Shown here one piece after another: positions 1-5,220 of a DNA stretch of 5,220 nt. The translations under genes were made by a program, and so were the position numbers. The notes beneath the pieces are model-generated. The model did no database searches, was not told the origin of the DNA, and worked only from the letters and a program-made list of their open reading frames with translations. Origin of the DNA: an uncultured Ruminococcus sp. (GTDB lineage Bacteria > Bacillota > Clostridia > Oscillospirales > Acutalibacteraceae); NCBI GenBank assembly GCA_902767285.1, contig CACXHC010000037.1:1-5220 (forward strand). The letters run 5' to 3'. Numbering within the stretch: the stretch's first letter is position 1; every line of letters begins with the position of its first letter.

Positions 1-63
1 AGTAAAAGTTTCTTTTGCTTCTTTTTTTTTCAAAAAAAAGAAGAGAAAAAATAAGAAAAGTAT
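1..63 (+). repeat. AT-rich stem-loop repeat, copy 1 (probably cut by the window edge)
   Basis: Bases 1-63 match 163-225 with a single difference (C at 12, T at 174). The core is an inverted repeat: CTTC plus a T run (18-29) faces an A run plus GAAG (32-43), around a very short loop. The first base of the window falls inside the element, because copies 2 and 3 share a further 12 bases on that side. The two + copies start 162 bases apart. It is noncoding and its function is unknown; it looks like one member of a dispersed intergenic repeat family. Confidence 0.8.
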
Positions 64-79
64 GGTGCTGTGAAAAATT

Positions 80-109
80 GGTTTTCCCAAACCCTTTCCA
101 AAAAACTTT
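80..109 (-). repeat. GGTTTTCCC/AAAGTTTTTTGG-type intergenic motif, possible second repeat family
   Basis: On the minus strand this reads AAAGTTTTTTGG, then AAAGGGTTTGGG, then AAAACC. It is the only GC-containing block between the two AT repeat copies and does not pair with or repeat anything else in the window. Its composition, with runs of three identical bases, resembles intergenic repeats that I associate with gut Clostridia genomes, but that is recollection rather than something shown here. A single copy cannot prove it is a repeat. Confidence 0.3.
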
Positions 110-150
110 AGTTGTTATTTGCGAACACAGTTAATGTTTGTTTAAGCATG

Positions 151-225
151 TAAAGTTTATATAGTAAAAGTTTTTTTTGCTTCTTTTTTTTTCAAAAAAA
201 AGAAGAGAAAAAATAAGAAAAGTAT
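151..225 (+). repeat. AT-rich stem-loop repeat, copy 2, ending at the hrcA -35 box
   Basis: Two overlapping matches define this copy. Bases 163-225 repeat 1-63 (62 of 63 identical). Bases 151-205 match the reverse complement of 5165-5219 (52 of 55 identical; differences at 155, 162 and 179). The core stem pairs CTTC plus T run (180-191) with A run plus GAAG (194-205). The identity to copy 1 stops at base 225, the first T of the TTGACA box of the operon promoter, so the A-rich end of the repeat lies where an UP element would sit. Confidence 0.85.
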
Positions 226-252
226 TGACAAATAAAAGAATAGATGTATAAT
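225..252 (+). promoter_or_regulatory. SigmaA-type promoter of the hrcA operon
   Basis: A consensus -35 hexamer TTGACA (225-230) is separated by 16 bases from a consensus -10 hexamer TATAAT (247-252). Transcription would be expected to start near 259-261, just ahead of the CIRCE repeat, which is the usual arrangement for HrcA-controlled genes. The A-rich stretch directly upstream (about 194-224) may act as an UP element. The start site is inferred from spacing. Confidence 0.9.
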
Positions 253-262
253 AATAGATAGA

Positions 263-289
263 TTAGCACTCGCGGGGTGCGAGTGCTAA
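263..289 (+). promoter_or_regulatory. CIRCE operator, HrcA binding site
   Basis: The sequence is TTAGCACTC, nine bases, then GAGTGCTAA, a perfect match to the CIRCE consensus. The spacer extends the palindrome: TTAGCACTCGC (263-273) and GCGAGTGCTAA (279-289) pair around a five-base loop GGGGT, and A262/T290 adds another pair. HrcA dimers bind this element to block transcription. Because it lies at about +3 to +30 of the predicted transcript, it would also form a stable hairpin at the 5' end of the mRNA. It implies negative autoregulation of hrcA and co-regulation of grpE, dnaK and dnaJ. Confidence 0.97.
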
Positions 290-308
290 TTAAAAGAGGT
301 GAGGGCAA

Positions 309-1370
309 ATGCAAACAAAATCCGAATTTGCAAGAGAGCCTTTGAGCGAACGAAAATTGAAAATCTTGAAAGCCATTATAGAACAGTATATAAAAAACGG
401 AGAACCCGTAGGATCAAAACTGTTGTGCGGGATTCTTGATTTTCCGGTATCGTCAGCAACCGTGCGAAACGAAATGGCGGAGCTTTCCGAATTGGGATTC
501 TTGATGCAGCCGCACACATCGGCGGGCAGAGAACCTTCCGAAATCGGATTTCGATATTATATCGAAAATTTAATGATGCCCAAAGCTATTTCTTCCAACG
601 AAAAAACGCTTATCCTCGAATATCTGCAAAATTGCAGTGACCCCGACAGCTTGATTCGCTGTTCTGCCGAGATTTCTTCCGAAATACTCCAAACCGCTTC
701 CATAACAACAACGCCGTTTTCAGAACAGGCTCGCATATATTCGCTAAAGTTTGTGCAAACAGGCAGACAGTCTTGTTTGCTGGTTCTTGTAACGTCAGAC
801 GGACTCGTTAAAACAGGCTTGTTTAAATGCGATTATGTGCTGACCGAGGATATTATCAAAATTTATGAGAATATCTTCAATCGTGAAATGAGCGGTCTGC
901 CCGTTAAAGATGTTACTCCGGCATACATTCAAACATTAGCGGTCAGTTTGGGAGAAATCGCATTGCTCGTCCCTAACGTGCTTAACGCAATTATGAATGC
1001 TTGCCGTGAAGTGGGTGATTTCAATATGGTTGTTGCGGGCAGAACACGTCTGATAGACCGAGTTAACAGTACCGCCGATATGCAGGAACTGAAAGAATTA
1101 ACGAATTTTCTTCATTCAGATGATGAACTCCAATCTATCTTACTGAAAATGCGTTCGGGTAAAAAAATACTTGTTGGTTCGCAAATCGGTTCAAACGCTC
1201 TTGCAAATTACAGCTTTATCGCATCGCAATATAAAATAGATGTTTCAAGCGGAGGTTCTGTTGCGGCGGTCGTTCCAATGCGGTTCGATTACGCTTACGC
1301 ATCTGCTGTTCTTGATTATATCGCCGAGTGCGTTGGCAAAATTTTGAGAGATATTTTGATGATAGAATAA
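309..1370 (+). CDS. hrcA: Heat-inducible transcription repressor HrcA
   Basis: HrcA is the cytoplasmic repressor of class I heat-shock genes. It binds CIRCE as a dimer, and in studied Bacillota it needs GroEL to stay active. The 353-residue length is typical. The N-terminal winged helix-turn-helix is clear: LSERKLKIL (12-20), the GEPVGSK segment (31-37), the recognition-helix motif SSATVRNEMAEL (48-59) and the wing motif HTSAGR (69-74). A GAF-like middle domain follows, and the C-terminus keeps the GSVAAVVPMRFDY block equivalent to the family's G-P-R-x-DY motif. The ATG at 309 sits six bases after AGAGGTGA (295-302), which fixes the start. It is the first gene of the operon, directly behind CIRCE, so it controls its own synthesis. 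Slightly odd: the motif usually read as GRIPS or GRVPS is GREPS here (73-77). Confidence 0.97.
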   Translation: MQTKSEFAREPLSERKLKILKAIIEQYIKNGEPVGSKLLCGILDFPVSSATVRNEMAELSELGFLMQPHTSAGREPSEIGFRYYIENLMMPKAISSNEKTLILEYLQNCSDPDSLIRCSAEISSEILQTASITTTPFSEQARIYSLKFVQTGRQSCLLVLVTSDGLVKTGLFKCDYVLTEDIIKIYENIFNREMSGLPVKDVTPAYIQTLAVSLGEIALLVPNVLNAIMNACREVGDFNMVVAGRTRLIDRVNSTADMQELKELTNFLHSDDELQSILLKMRSGKKILVGSQIGSNALANYSFIASQYKIDVSSGGSVAAVVPMRFDYAYASAVLDYIAECVGKILRDILMIE

Positions 1371-1379
1371 TTACAGGCG

Positions 1380-1385
1380 AAAGGA
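1380..1385 (+). promoter_or_regulatory. Ribosome binding site deciding the grpE start
   Basis: AAAGGA lies nine bases before the ATG at 1395 but only three bases before the in-frame GTG at 1389. The spacing favours the ATG. Confidence 0.7.
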
Positions 1386-1394
1386 CTTGTGCAA

Positions 1395-1961
1395 ATGAAT
1401 AAAAAAAAGTCAAACGAAAAAGAAGAAGAAGTAACAGAGGTTCTTGACGAAACCGAGAATGTTGAAGAAGATGTGGAAACTGTCGAAGCCGAAGAAGTTT
1501 CCGAAGCCGATATTCTCAACGCCCAAATTGCCGAACTCGAAAAAGCAGTCGCAGACGAAAAAGAAAAACTCCTCCGCACTGCCGCCGAGTACGCTAATTA
1601 CAGAACTCGTTCCGAAAGAGAAAAAAGTGCCATCTACTCAAGTGCTACCGCCGATATTGTGGGCGAGATAATCCCCATAGCAGATAATATTTATCGTGCT
1701 ATCGATTTGTCTAAAAATGCTCCCGATGAGTTCAAAAAAGGTCTTGAGATGATCGCAAGCCAGCTTGATAAATCTTTCGGCAAACTTAATATAACAGCTT
1801 TCGGCGAAGTGGGCGACAAGTTCGACCCCAATTTTCACAACGCAGTTTCAAGCGTTGATAACGATGAATTTGAATCCGACACAATAACAGCTGTTTATCA
1901 GAAAGGCTACAAAGTCGGCGATAAAATTATCAGACACGCTATGGTGCAAATTTCAAATTAA
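1395..1961 (+). CDS. grpE: Nucleotide exchange factor GrpE
   Basis: GrpE is the cytoplasmic cofactor that opens the DnaK nucleotide-binding domain and releases ADP, allowing ATP to rebind and client to leave. The protein is 188 residues from the ATG chosen here; an in-frame GTG six bases earlier is too close to the Shine-Dalgarno sequence. The first 35 or so residues are lysine- then glutamate-rich and probably disordered. A long coiled-coil helix follows (about 36-95) containing the family signature YANYRTRSEREK (66-77), then the short helical bundle with EIIPIADNIYRAID. The C-terminal beta domain ends with the family block QKGYKVGDKIIRHAMVQISN. The position after IIR is His; many homologues have Pro or Ala there. 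It begins 24 bases after hrcA, so the two are probably translated from the same mRNA. Confidence 0.96.
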   Translation: MNKKKSNEKEEEVTEVLDETENVEEDVETVEAEEVSEADILNAQIAELEKAVADEKEKLLRTAAEYANYRTRSEREKSAIYSSATADIVGEIIPIADNIYRAIDLSKNAPDEFKKGLEMIASQLDKSFGKLNITAFGEVGDKFDPNFHNAVSSVDNDEFESDTITAVYQKGYKVGDKIIRHAMVQISN

Positions 1962-2005
1962 TAAATTCAGTATAAATAACATAAAATATAAATTAACAAT
2001 TAATT

Positions 2006-2014
2006 AAAAGGAGA
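2006..2014 (+). promoter_or_regulatory. Strong dnaK ribosome binding site in an AT-only leader
   Basis: AAAAGGAGA precedes the dnaK ATG by seven bases. The 60-base grpE-dnaK gap (1962-2021) is almost pure A and T upstream of it and shows little stable structure, an arrangement that favours efficient translation. No terminator or convincing promoter is visible in the gap. Confidence 0.75.
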
Positions 2015-2021
2015 AATCATT

Positions 2022-3866
2022 ATGTCAAAAATTATAGGTATAGATTTAGGTACAACAAACTCTTGTGTAGCAGTTATCGAAGGCGGTGAGCCTGTTGTTA
2101 TAGCAAATGCTGAAGGCTCAAGAACAACTCCTTCTGTTGTAGGATTTTCGAAAACAGGCGAGCGTCTTGTAGGTCAAATTGCAAAGCGTCAGGCAGTTTC
2201 GAACCCCGCAAAAACAGTAAGCTCTATCAAGAGAGAAATGGGCACAAACTACAAAGTTAATATCGATGGAAAAACCTACACTCCCGAGCAAATTTCTGCT
2301 ATGATTCTTCAAAAATTGAAGGCTGATGCAGAAGCATATCTCGGCGAACCCGTTAAAGAAGCTGTTATTACAGTTCCGGCATATTTCACCGACTCACAGC
2401 GTCAGGCTACAAAGAACGCAGGTCAAATCGCCGGTCTTGATGTAAAGAGAATTATTAACGAGCCTACGGCTGCCGCTGTTTCCTATGGTATTGATAAGGG
2501 CGAAGATCAAAAGGTTATGGTATATGACCTCGGCGGTGGTACATTCGATGTTTCCATTATCGAGATGGGCGATGGTATTCAGGAAGTTAAGGCAACAGCC
2601 GGCAACAACCGTCTTGGCGGTGACGACTTCGACCAAAGAATCATCGATTGGATGATTGCTGAGTTTAAGAAGGAAAACGGCGTTGACCTCGGAAAAGATA
2701 AAACAGCTATGCAGCGTCTGAAAGAAGCCGCAGAAAAAGCAAAAATCGAGCTTTCAGGCGTTATGACTGCCGCAATTAATATTCCGTTTATTTCTCAGGA
2801 CGAAAACGGCCCCATGCACCTTGACCTCACTCTTACGAGAGCTAAGTTTGACGAGCTTACAGCAGACCTTGTAGAAAAAACAATGGGGCCTGTTAAGGCA
2901 GCTCTTTCGGACAGCGGTTATTCGATAAATGATATTGATAAAGTTATCATGGTTGGTGGTTCGTCCAGAATTCCGGCAGTTATCAACTCAATCAAGAAAT
3001 TCATGGGCAAAGAGCCGTTCAAGGGCATCAACCCTGATGAATGTGTTGCAATAGGTGCGGCAATTCAGGCAGGTGTAATCAATCAGGAAGTTAAAGGATT
3101 GCTTTTGCTTGATGTTACTCCGCTTTCGCTCGGTGTTGAAACTCTCGGCGGTATCATGACAAAAATTATTGAGAGAAATACGACAATCCCCGTACACAAG
3201 AGCCAGATTTTCTCTACCGCAGCAGACAATCAGCCTCAGGTTGAAATCAATGTTCTTCAGGGAGAGAGAGAGTTTGCACGTGACAACAAGCGTCTTGGAA
3301 CATTCATTCTTGATGGAATTCCCGCAGCTCCGAGAGGTGTTCCGCAAATCGAAGTTACTTTTGATATAGATGCCAACGGTATTGTTAACGTATCCGCAAA
3401 GGATCTCGGTACAGGCAAAGAGCAGAAAGTTACAATTCAGTCTGATACTCACATGAGCAAAGAGGATATTGAGAAAGCAGTTAACGAGGCTCAAAAATAC
3501 GAGGCTGAGGACAAGAAGAGAAAAGAAGTTGTTGAGGCTAAACAGTCGGCTGAAAATCTTGCTTATTCGGCAGAGAAGCTTATAAAGGAAAATGGCGACA
3601 AGATACCCGATTCCGACAAGACCGACATCAACGACAAAATCGATGCTGTTAAGAAGGCACTCAACACAGAAGATATTGATAATATAAAATCTGCAAGAGA
3701 TGCTCTTGAGAAATCGGTTCAGGCGGCATCGACGAAGATGTATCAGGCAGCATCGCAGGCACAGGCATCGGATGCACAGCCCACGGGCAACACAGCAACT
3801 CCCAACGGCGGAAACGATGACGATGACGGCAACGTTTATGATGCTGATTTTAAAGATGTAGACTAA
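2022..3866 (+). CDS. dnaK: Molecular chaperone DnaK (Hsp70)
   Basis: DnaK is the cytoplasmic Hsp70 that binds exposed hydrophobic segments in an ATP-controlled cycle with DnaJ and GrpE. The 614 residues are usual for Gram-positive DnaK. The ATPase domain shows phosphate-1 motif GIDLGTTNS (6-14), phosphate-2 motif DLGGGTFD (169-176) and adenosine motif VGGSSRIP (311-318). The segment of about 24 residues that proteobacterial DnaK carries before the QISA block is absent, a recognised marker of Gram-positive DnaK. The interdomain linker is [10 protein letters not shown] (357-366), followed by the substrate-binding beta domain ([12 protein letters not shown], then the NTTIP and QGER blocks) and the helical lid (from about 480). 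The tail is rich in Gln, Ala, Gly and Asp and ends DADFKDVD, close to the usual acidic end. Two departures from common motifs are Asn195 in [11 protein letters not shown] and Gly359 in the linker. The start is fixed by AAAAGGAGA (2006-2014). Confidence 0.98.
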   Translation: MSKIIGIDLGTTNSCVAVIEGGEPVVIANAEGSRTTPSVVGFSKTGERLVGQIAKRQAVSNPAKTVSSIKREMGTNYKVNIDGKTYTPEQISAMILQKLKADAEAYLGEPVKEAVITVPAYFTDSQRQATKNAGQIAGLDVKRIINEPTAAAVSYGIDKGEDQKVMVYDLGGGTFDVSIIEMGDGIQEVKATAGNNRLGGDDFDQRIIDWMIAEFKKENGVDLGKDKTAMQRLKEAAEKAKIELSGVMTAAINIPFISQDENGPMHLDLTLTRAKFDELTADLVEKTMGPVKAALSDSGYSINDIDKVIMVGGSSRIPAVINSIKKFMGKEPFKGINPDECVAIGAAIQAGVINQEVKGLLLLDVTPLSLGVETLGGIMTKIIERNTTIPVHKSQIFSTAADNQPQVEINVLQGEREFARDNKRLGTFILDGIPAAPRGVPQIEVTFDIDANGIVNVSAKDLGTGKEQKVTIQSDTHMSKEDIEKAVNEAQKYEAEDKKRKEVVEAKQSAENLAYSAEKLIKENGDKIPDSDKTDINDKIDAVKKALNTEDIDNIKSARDALEKSVQAASTKMYQAASQAQASDAQPTGNTATPNGGNDDDDGNVYDADFKDVD

Positions 3867-3884
3867 TTTTCACAAGATTTTTTC

Positions 3885-3947
3885 AATACTCCCTCGGTCG
3901 ATTAGATGACACTCCGTTAAGACTTGGGTCTTAACGGAGGGAGTATT
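3885..3947 (+). promoter_or_regulatory. Structured RNA element in the dnaK-dnaJ gap, candidate attenuator or processing site
   Basis: A perfect 12-bp hairpin, CTCCGTTAAGAC (3912-3923) and GTCTTAACGGAG (3928-3939) with a TTGG loop, is enclosed by an outer 8-bp stem AATACTCC (3885-3892) with GGAGTATT (3940-3947). The bases between hold a short third stem, GTCG (3897-3900) with TGAC (3907-3910), giving a three-way junction. The outer arm could instead pair as an 11-bp stem (3885-3895 with 3937-3947), opening the base of the inner hairpin. A T-rich but interrupted run follows (3948-3959, nine of twelve are T). This could be a leaky terminator that lowers dnaJ expression, an mRNA processing or stability element, or a copy of a dispersed repeat. 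The pairing is seen; the role is inferred. Confidence 0.6.
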
Positions 3948-3970
3948 TGTTTGTATTTTAAAACAGTGTC

Positions 3971-3979
3971 GAGAGGGTG
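3971..3979 (+). promoter_or_regulatory. Ribosome binding site of dnaJ
   Basis: GAGAGGGTG is the only Shine-Dalgarno-like sequence ahead of dnaJ. It includes an in-frame GTG (3977) and is immediately followed by an in-frame TTG (3980); neither has room for its own ribosome binding site. Nine bases separate it from the GTG at 3989, which gives the expected N-terminus. The match is weaker than that of dnaK. Confidence 0.6.
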
Positions 3980-3988
3980 TTGATTTTA

Positions 3989-5152
3989 GTGGCAGACAAA
4001 AGAGATTATTACGAGGTGTTGGGGATAGATAAAACCGCATCCGAAGCAGAAATAAAGAAAGCATTCAGACAAAAGGCGAAGCAGTATCACCCCGATTTAA
4101 ACCCCGATAACAAGGAAGCAGAAGAGAAGTTTAAGGAAGTCAACGAGGCTTACGAAGTTCTTTCTGACAAGGACAAGAAAGCGAGATACGACCAATTCGG
4201 TCATGCCGGAGTAGACCCGAACTACGGTGCCGGAAGCCGAGGAGGAAGTCCGTTTAGCGGTTCATACAGTCCGTATGGTGATTTTGATGTTGAAGATTTG
4301 TTCAGTTCCGTGTTTGGTGGATTCGGAGGAGGAGCAAGGCGAAGCACATCAAATCCAAATGCCCCGAGAAAGGGTTCGGACGTATCGACAGTATGCAGTA
4401 TAAAATTTGAAGAAGCGGCGAAAGGCTGTCGCAAAAAAATCGATTATCAGAGAATAGAATCATGTCCCGACTGCAACGGCACAGGAGCGAAGAAGGGAAC
4501 ATCTCCGAAAACCTGTACTGCCTGCGGAGGAACAGGACGCACGACTGTTCAAACAAGAAGTCCGTTTGGCGTAATCCAGACAACCCGTGCTTGTGATGCT
4601 TGTGGCGGAAGAGGAAAGGTAGTCGAGCATAAATGCTCCAACTGTGACGGCAAAGGACGTATTCGCAGAAAAGTTTCGGAAGAAATCAACATTCCGGCAG
4701 GTGTTGACGAGGGAATGCAGTTGAGCGTTGCCGAAAAGGGTAATGCAGGAGTAAACGGCGGTAAAGCGGGCGATCTTTACATAGCGATCACCGTTCAGCC
4801 ACACTCGATTTTTGAGCGAAAGGGAAATGACGTTTACTGTACTATTCCTCTAACATTCACACAAGCGTGTATGGGTGCGGAGGTACTTGTTCCGACTCTT
4901 GACGGAAAAGTCAAGTACAATGTTAAAGAAGGCACTCAGCCCGGCGATATGTTCAGGTTGAAGGGCAGAGGTATCGACAGCATTAACGGAAGAGGCAAGG
5001 GCGACCAGTATGTTAAGGTCAATGTTGAAGTTCCCCGCAATCTCTCAAAGCGTCAGAAGGAGCTTTTGAAGGAGTTCGAGGAACAGTCTAACGATAAAAA
5101 CTACCAAAACCGCAAAACTTTCTTCGATAAAATTAAAGATTTATTCGATTGA
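3989..5152 (+). CDS. dnaJ: Molecular chaperone DnaJ (type I Hsp40)
   Basis: DnaJ binds unfolded clients, hands them to DnaK and stimulates its ATP hydrolysis through the J domain. The protein is 387 residues from the GTG start chosen here, which yields the family N-terminus [12 protein letters not shown]; starting at 3977 would add four residues without a ribosome binding site. The J domain (about 3-71) has the HPD motif at 34-36. A Gly/Phe-rich region follows (about 75-118), with a DVEDLF segment. All four zinc-binding CxxCxGxG motifs are intact: CPDC (159-162), CTAC (176-179), CDAC (202-205) and CSNC (216-219), enough for two zinc ions. The C-terminal client-binding and dimerisation domains end with [12 protein letters not shown]. 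It is the last visible gene of the operon, 122 bases after dnaK and behind an RNA structure, so its level may be set below that of dnaK. The start codon is GTG, unlike the ATG starts of the other three genes. Confidence 0.97.
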   Translation: MADKRDYYEVLGIDKTASEAEIKKAFRQKAKQYHPDLNPDNKEAEEKFKEVNEAYEVLSDKDKKARYDQFGHAGVDPNYGAGSRGGSPFSGSYSPYGDFDVEDLFSSVFGGFGGGARRSTSNPNAPRKGSDVSTVCSIKFEEAAKGCRKKIDYQRIESCPDCNGTGAKKGTSPKTCTACGGTGRTTVQTRSPFGVIQTTRACDACGGRGKVVEHKCSNCDGKGRIRRKVSEEINIPAGVDEGMQLSVAEKGNAGVNGGKAGDLYIAITVQPHSIFERKGNDVYCTIPLTFTQACMGAEVLVPTLDGKVKYNVKEGTQPGDMFRLKGRGIDSINGRGKGDQYVKVNVEVPRNLSKRQKELLKEFEEQSNDKNYQNRKTFFDKIKDLFD

Positions 5153-5164
5153 GTTTCTTTTCTT

Positions 5165-5219
5165 CTTCTTTTTTTTGAAAAAAAAAGAAGAAAAAAAAAC
5201 TTTTACTGTATAAATTTTA
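5165..5219 (-). repeat. AT-rich stem-loop repeat, copy 3, inverted, just after dnaJ
   Basis: The reverse complement of 5165-5219 matches 151-205 at 52 of 55 bases, and 5165-5207 matches 1-43 at 41 of 43. The core pairs CTTC plus T run (5165-5176) with A run plus GAAG (5179-5190). It begins 12 bases after the dnaJ stop codon. Pairing can extend through the pyrimidine-rich flank starting near 5154, giving a long A:T-only helix. It could slow polymerase or protect the mRNA 3' end, but there is no GC-rich stem followed by a T run, so it is not a standard terminator on the + strand. The element may continue beyond the window. Confidence 0.8.
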
Positions 5220-5220
5220 T

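Larger units (their letters stand above)
1..308. other. Noncoding upstream region of the chaperone operon
   Basis: This stretch has no credible gene. It is strongly AT-rich and dominated by homopolymer T and A runs. It contains two copies of one repeat (1-63 and 163-225), a second unrelated-looking motif (80-109), about 40 bases with no recognisable feature (110-150), then the promoter, the CIRCE operator and the ribosome binding site of hrcA. The end of the preceding gene is not in the window, so the orientation of the upstream neighbour is unknown. Confidence 0.8.

Noticed and set aside
1..225. Two direct repeats as the start of a CRISPR array
   Set aside because: There are only two copies, of 63 low-complexity bases, with a 99-base spacer and a third copy inverted 5 kb away; this does not fit CRISPR architecture.
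1389..1394. GTG at 1389 as the grpE start
   Set aside because: It leaves only three bases after the AAAGGA ribosome site; the ATG at 1395 has normal spacing.
1951..1977. Possible internal promoter ahead of dnaK (TATAAA at 1971)
   Set aside because: No -35-like hexamer stands at a workable distance; the gap is so AT-rich that chance TATAAA matches are expected.
2988..3494. 168-codon open frame on the minus strand inside dnaK
   Set aside because: It lies wholly antisense to a strongly conserved part of dnaK, has no ribosome binding site and its translation resembles no family I recognise; it is a shadow of dnaK codon structure.
3977..3988. GTG at 3977 or TTG at 3980 as the dnaJ start
   Set aside because: Both lie inside or against the only Shine-Dalgarno-like sequence, and they add residues not expected before the conserved [12 protein letters not shown] start.
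4460..4804. 114-codon minus-strand open frame inside dnaJ
   Set aside because: It is antisense to the zinc-finger and C-terminal region of dnaJ; its Cys/Ser-rich make-up simply mirrors the dnaJ codons.
309..5152. A previously undescribed gene system
   Set aside because: All four genes are full-length, well-known members of the HrcA/DnaK chaperone operon in standard order; no extra or unassigned gene remains in the window.
5154..5199. Hairpin after dnaJ as a Rho-independent terminator
   Set aside because: The stem is almost only A:T pairs and is followed by an A run and ACTTTTAC rather than a T run on the + strand; the match to the upstream repeats explains it better.

Overview
The window carries one complete heat-shock chaperone operon, hrcA-grpE-dnaK-dnaJ, all on the + strand. 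The organism is most likely a Gram-positive member of the Bacillota, class Clostridia, possibly a gut Oscillospirales/Ruminococcus-like lineage. Three things support this: a perfect CIRCE operator behind a sigmaA-type promoter with an HrcA repressor gene, the hrcA-grpE-dnaK-dnaJ gene order, and a DnaK that lacks the roughly 24-residue nucleotide-binding-domain segment found in proteobacterial DnaK. The narrower lineage guess rests on the style of the intergenic repeats and is weaker.

Layout. Bases 1-308 are noncoding and very AT-rich. They hold two direct copies of a poly-T/poly-A stem-loop repeat (1-63 and 163-225, one mismatch), a separate GGTTTTCCC...-type motif between them (80-109), then a promoter (-35 at 225-230, -10 at 247-252) and CIRCE (263-289). 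hrcA follows at 309-1370, grpE at 1395-1961 and dnaK at 2022-3866. The dnaK-dnaJ gap of 122 bases contains a strong nested RNA structure (3885-3947) that can be drawn as a three-way junction. dnaJ runs from 3989 to 5152. The last bases (5165-5219) are a third copy of the upstream repeat, inverted, so the operon is bracketed by opposite copies of one dispersed repeat.

How the genes work together. DnaK is the ATP-driven Hsp70. DnaJ delivers clients and stimulates its ATPase, and GrpE releases ADP to reset it. HrcA binds CIRCE and shuts the operon off when protein folding is normal; in studied Bacillota its activity depends on the GroEL chaperonin, giving feedback control. No internal promoter was recognised, so one transcript from the CIRCE-controlled promoter probably serves all four genes. 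The dnaK-dnaJ structure may lower dnaJ output relative to dnaK or set an mRNA processing point.

No new gene system was found. The coding content is conventional. The parts worth a second look are the repeats, the dnaK-dnaJ RNA structure, and a few substitutions in otherwise conserved motifs.
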